DNA from: an uncultured Ruminococcus sp.
GTDB lineage: Bacteria; Bacillota; Clostridia; Oscillospirales; Acutalibacteraceae
Length of the DNA stretch: 50,421 nt
Assembly: GCA_902800005.1 (NCBI GenBank)
Contig: CADCCP010000041.1
Location: forward strand, 1-50,421
Direction of reading: 5' to 3'
The position numbers and the translations under genes were made by a program. The notes below the pieces were generated by a model. The model did not search any database and was not told the DNA's origin. It saw only the letters and a program-made list of their open reading frames with translations. Position 1 is the stretch's first letter. Every line of letters begins with the position of its first letter. Positions 50,284 to 50,421 of this stretch are shown in pieces.

Positions 50284-50421
50284 CAATGTGCAATGTACAG
50301 TTTACAATGTGTAATTATCATTACCACTGTACATAAGCAACACGCTAACTTTTCATTCAACCAACTATTTTTATTAACAATGTATCCGCAAACATAATTG
50401 TACATTGCACATTGCACATTG
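50284..50421. repeat. Facing CAATGTG heptamer arrays at the window end
   Basis: Left 50284-50317 (CAATGTG, CAATGTA, CAGTTTA, CAATGTG, TAATTAT) and right from 50396 (TTGTACATTGCACATTGCACATTG), inverted, running off the window. No gene lies between 50070 and 50421. Confidence 0.82.

Overview
The window comes from a low-to-mid GC Gram-positive anaerobe of the Clostridia. The most likely placement is a Ruminococcus-like member of the Oscillospiraceae. This rests on strong AGGAGG Shine-Dalgarno sites, TTGACA/TATAAT promoters, ECF-type vitamin transport, a PdaA-like deacetylase, a BofA-like protein, several small DUF proteins typical of this group (DUF1292, DUF3592, DUF4358, DUF6440, DUF6270), Rpn nucleases, and cell-surface proteins with InlB and Big_2 repeats. 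No rRNA, tRNA, CRISPR array or intact prophage is visible.

Layout. 1-2135 (minus) is the N-terminal 711 residues of a large surface protein that runs off the window. 2136-4900 is decayed accessory DNA: a 143-bp MITE, an Rpn-type nuclease/transposase, a mobile-element-associated small protein, and a phage-type gene split by a 177-bp MITE with a TA target duplication. 5019-7488 holds two tandem DUF6270 (SGNH-like) genes. 7528-11498 holds mtaB, an HPr-like protein without the phosphorylatable His, an ABC-F ATPase and a small protein. 11930-18103 is a proposed surface vitamin B12 capture and uptake locus: two DUF4430 (transcobalamin-like) proteins, an ECF T subunit, and one polypeptide fusing two ECF ATPases to an integral S-like domain. 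18202-25211 is a plus-strand run: ArsC/Spx-like protein, YgiQ radical SAM enzyme, methyltransferase, DUF6440, membrane protein, EndoU nuclease with a lipoprotein, NfeD, and a frameshifted SPFH gene.

25318-37715 is read on the minus strand. It holds a BofA-like gene, a two-gene unit of a diaminobutyrate aminotransferase and an ATP-grasp enzyme, and an arginine operon in transcription order argG, argH, argC, argJ, mntA, hepT, argB, HAD, argD, argF. The operon has a perfect ARG box beside its promoter, but argG is broken by a small internal deletion and a HepT/MntA toxin-antitoxin pair sits between argJ and argB. 38085-40339 holds a flavin reductase, an SDR enzyme and metA (acetyl type). 40555-44932 holds pdaA-like, YbjN-like, SH3/3D-like, hemW, a membrane protein and a NUDIX gene. 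45000-47684 holds an FMN riboswitch with ribU, DUF1292, a probable 6S RNA, DUF3592 and DUF4358. 47772-50069 holds gpmI and tpiA.

The strongest unexplained signal is a set of intergenic repeats that all have a 7-bp period but four different unit sequences (CAATGTG, GAGTGGA, ATTATGA/C, CTCATTC). They often occur as two facing arrays about 50-110 bp apart. They sit against start and stop codons, and in places supply the Shine-Dalgarno site or the stop codon. Eleven copies occur here, including one perfect 23-unit array downstream of metA.
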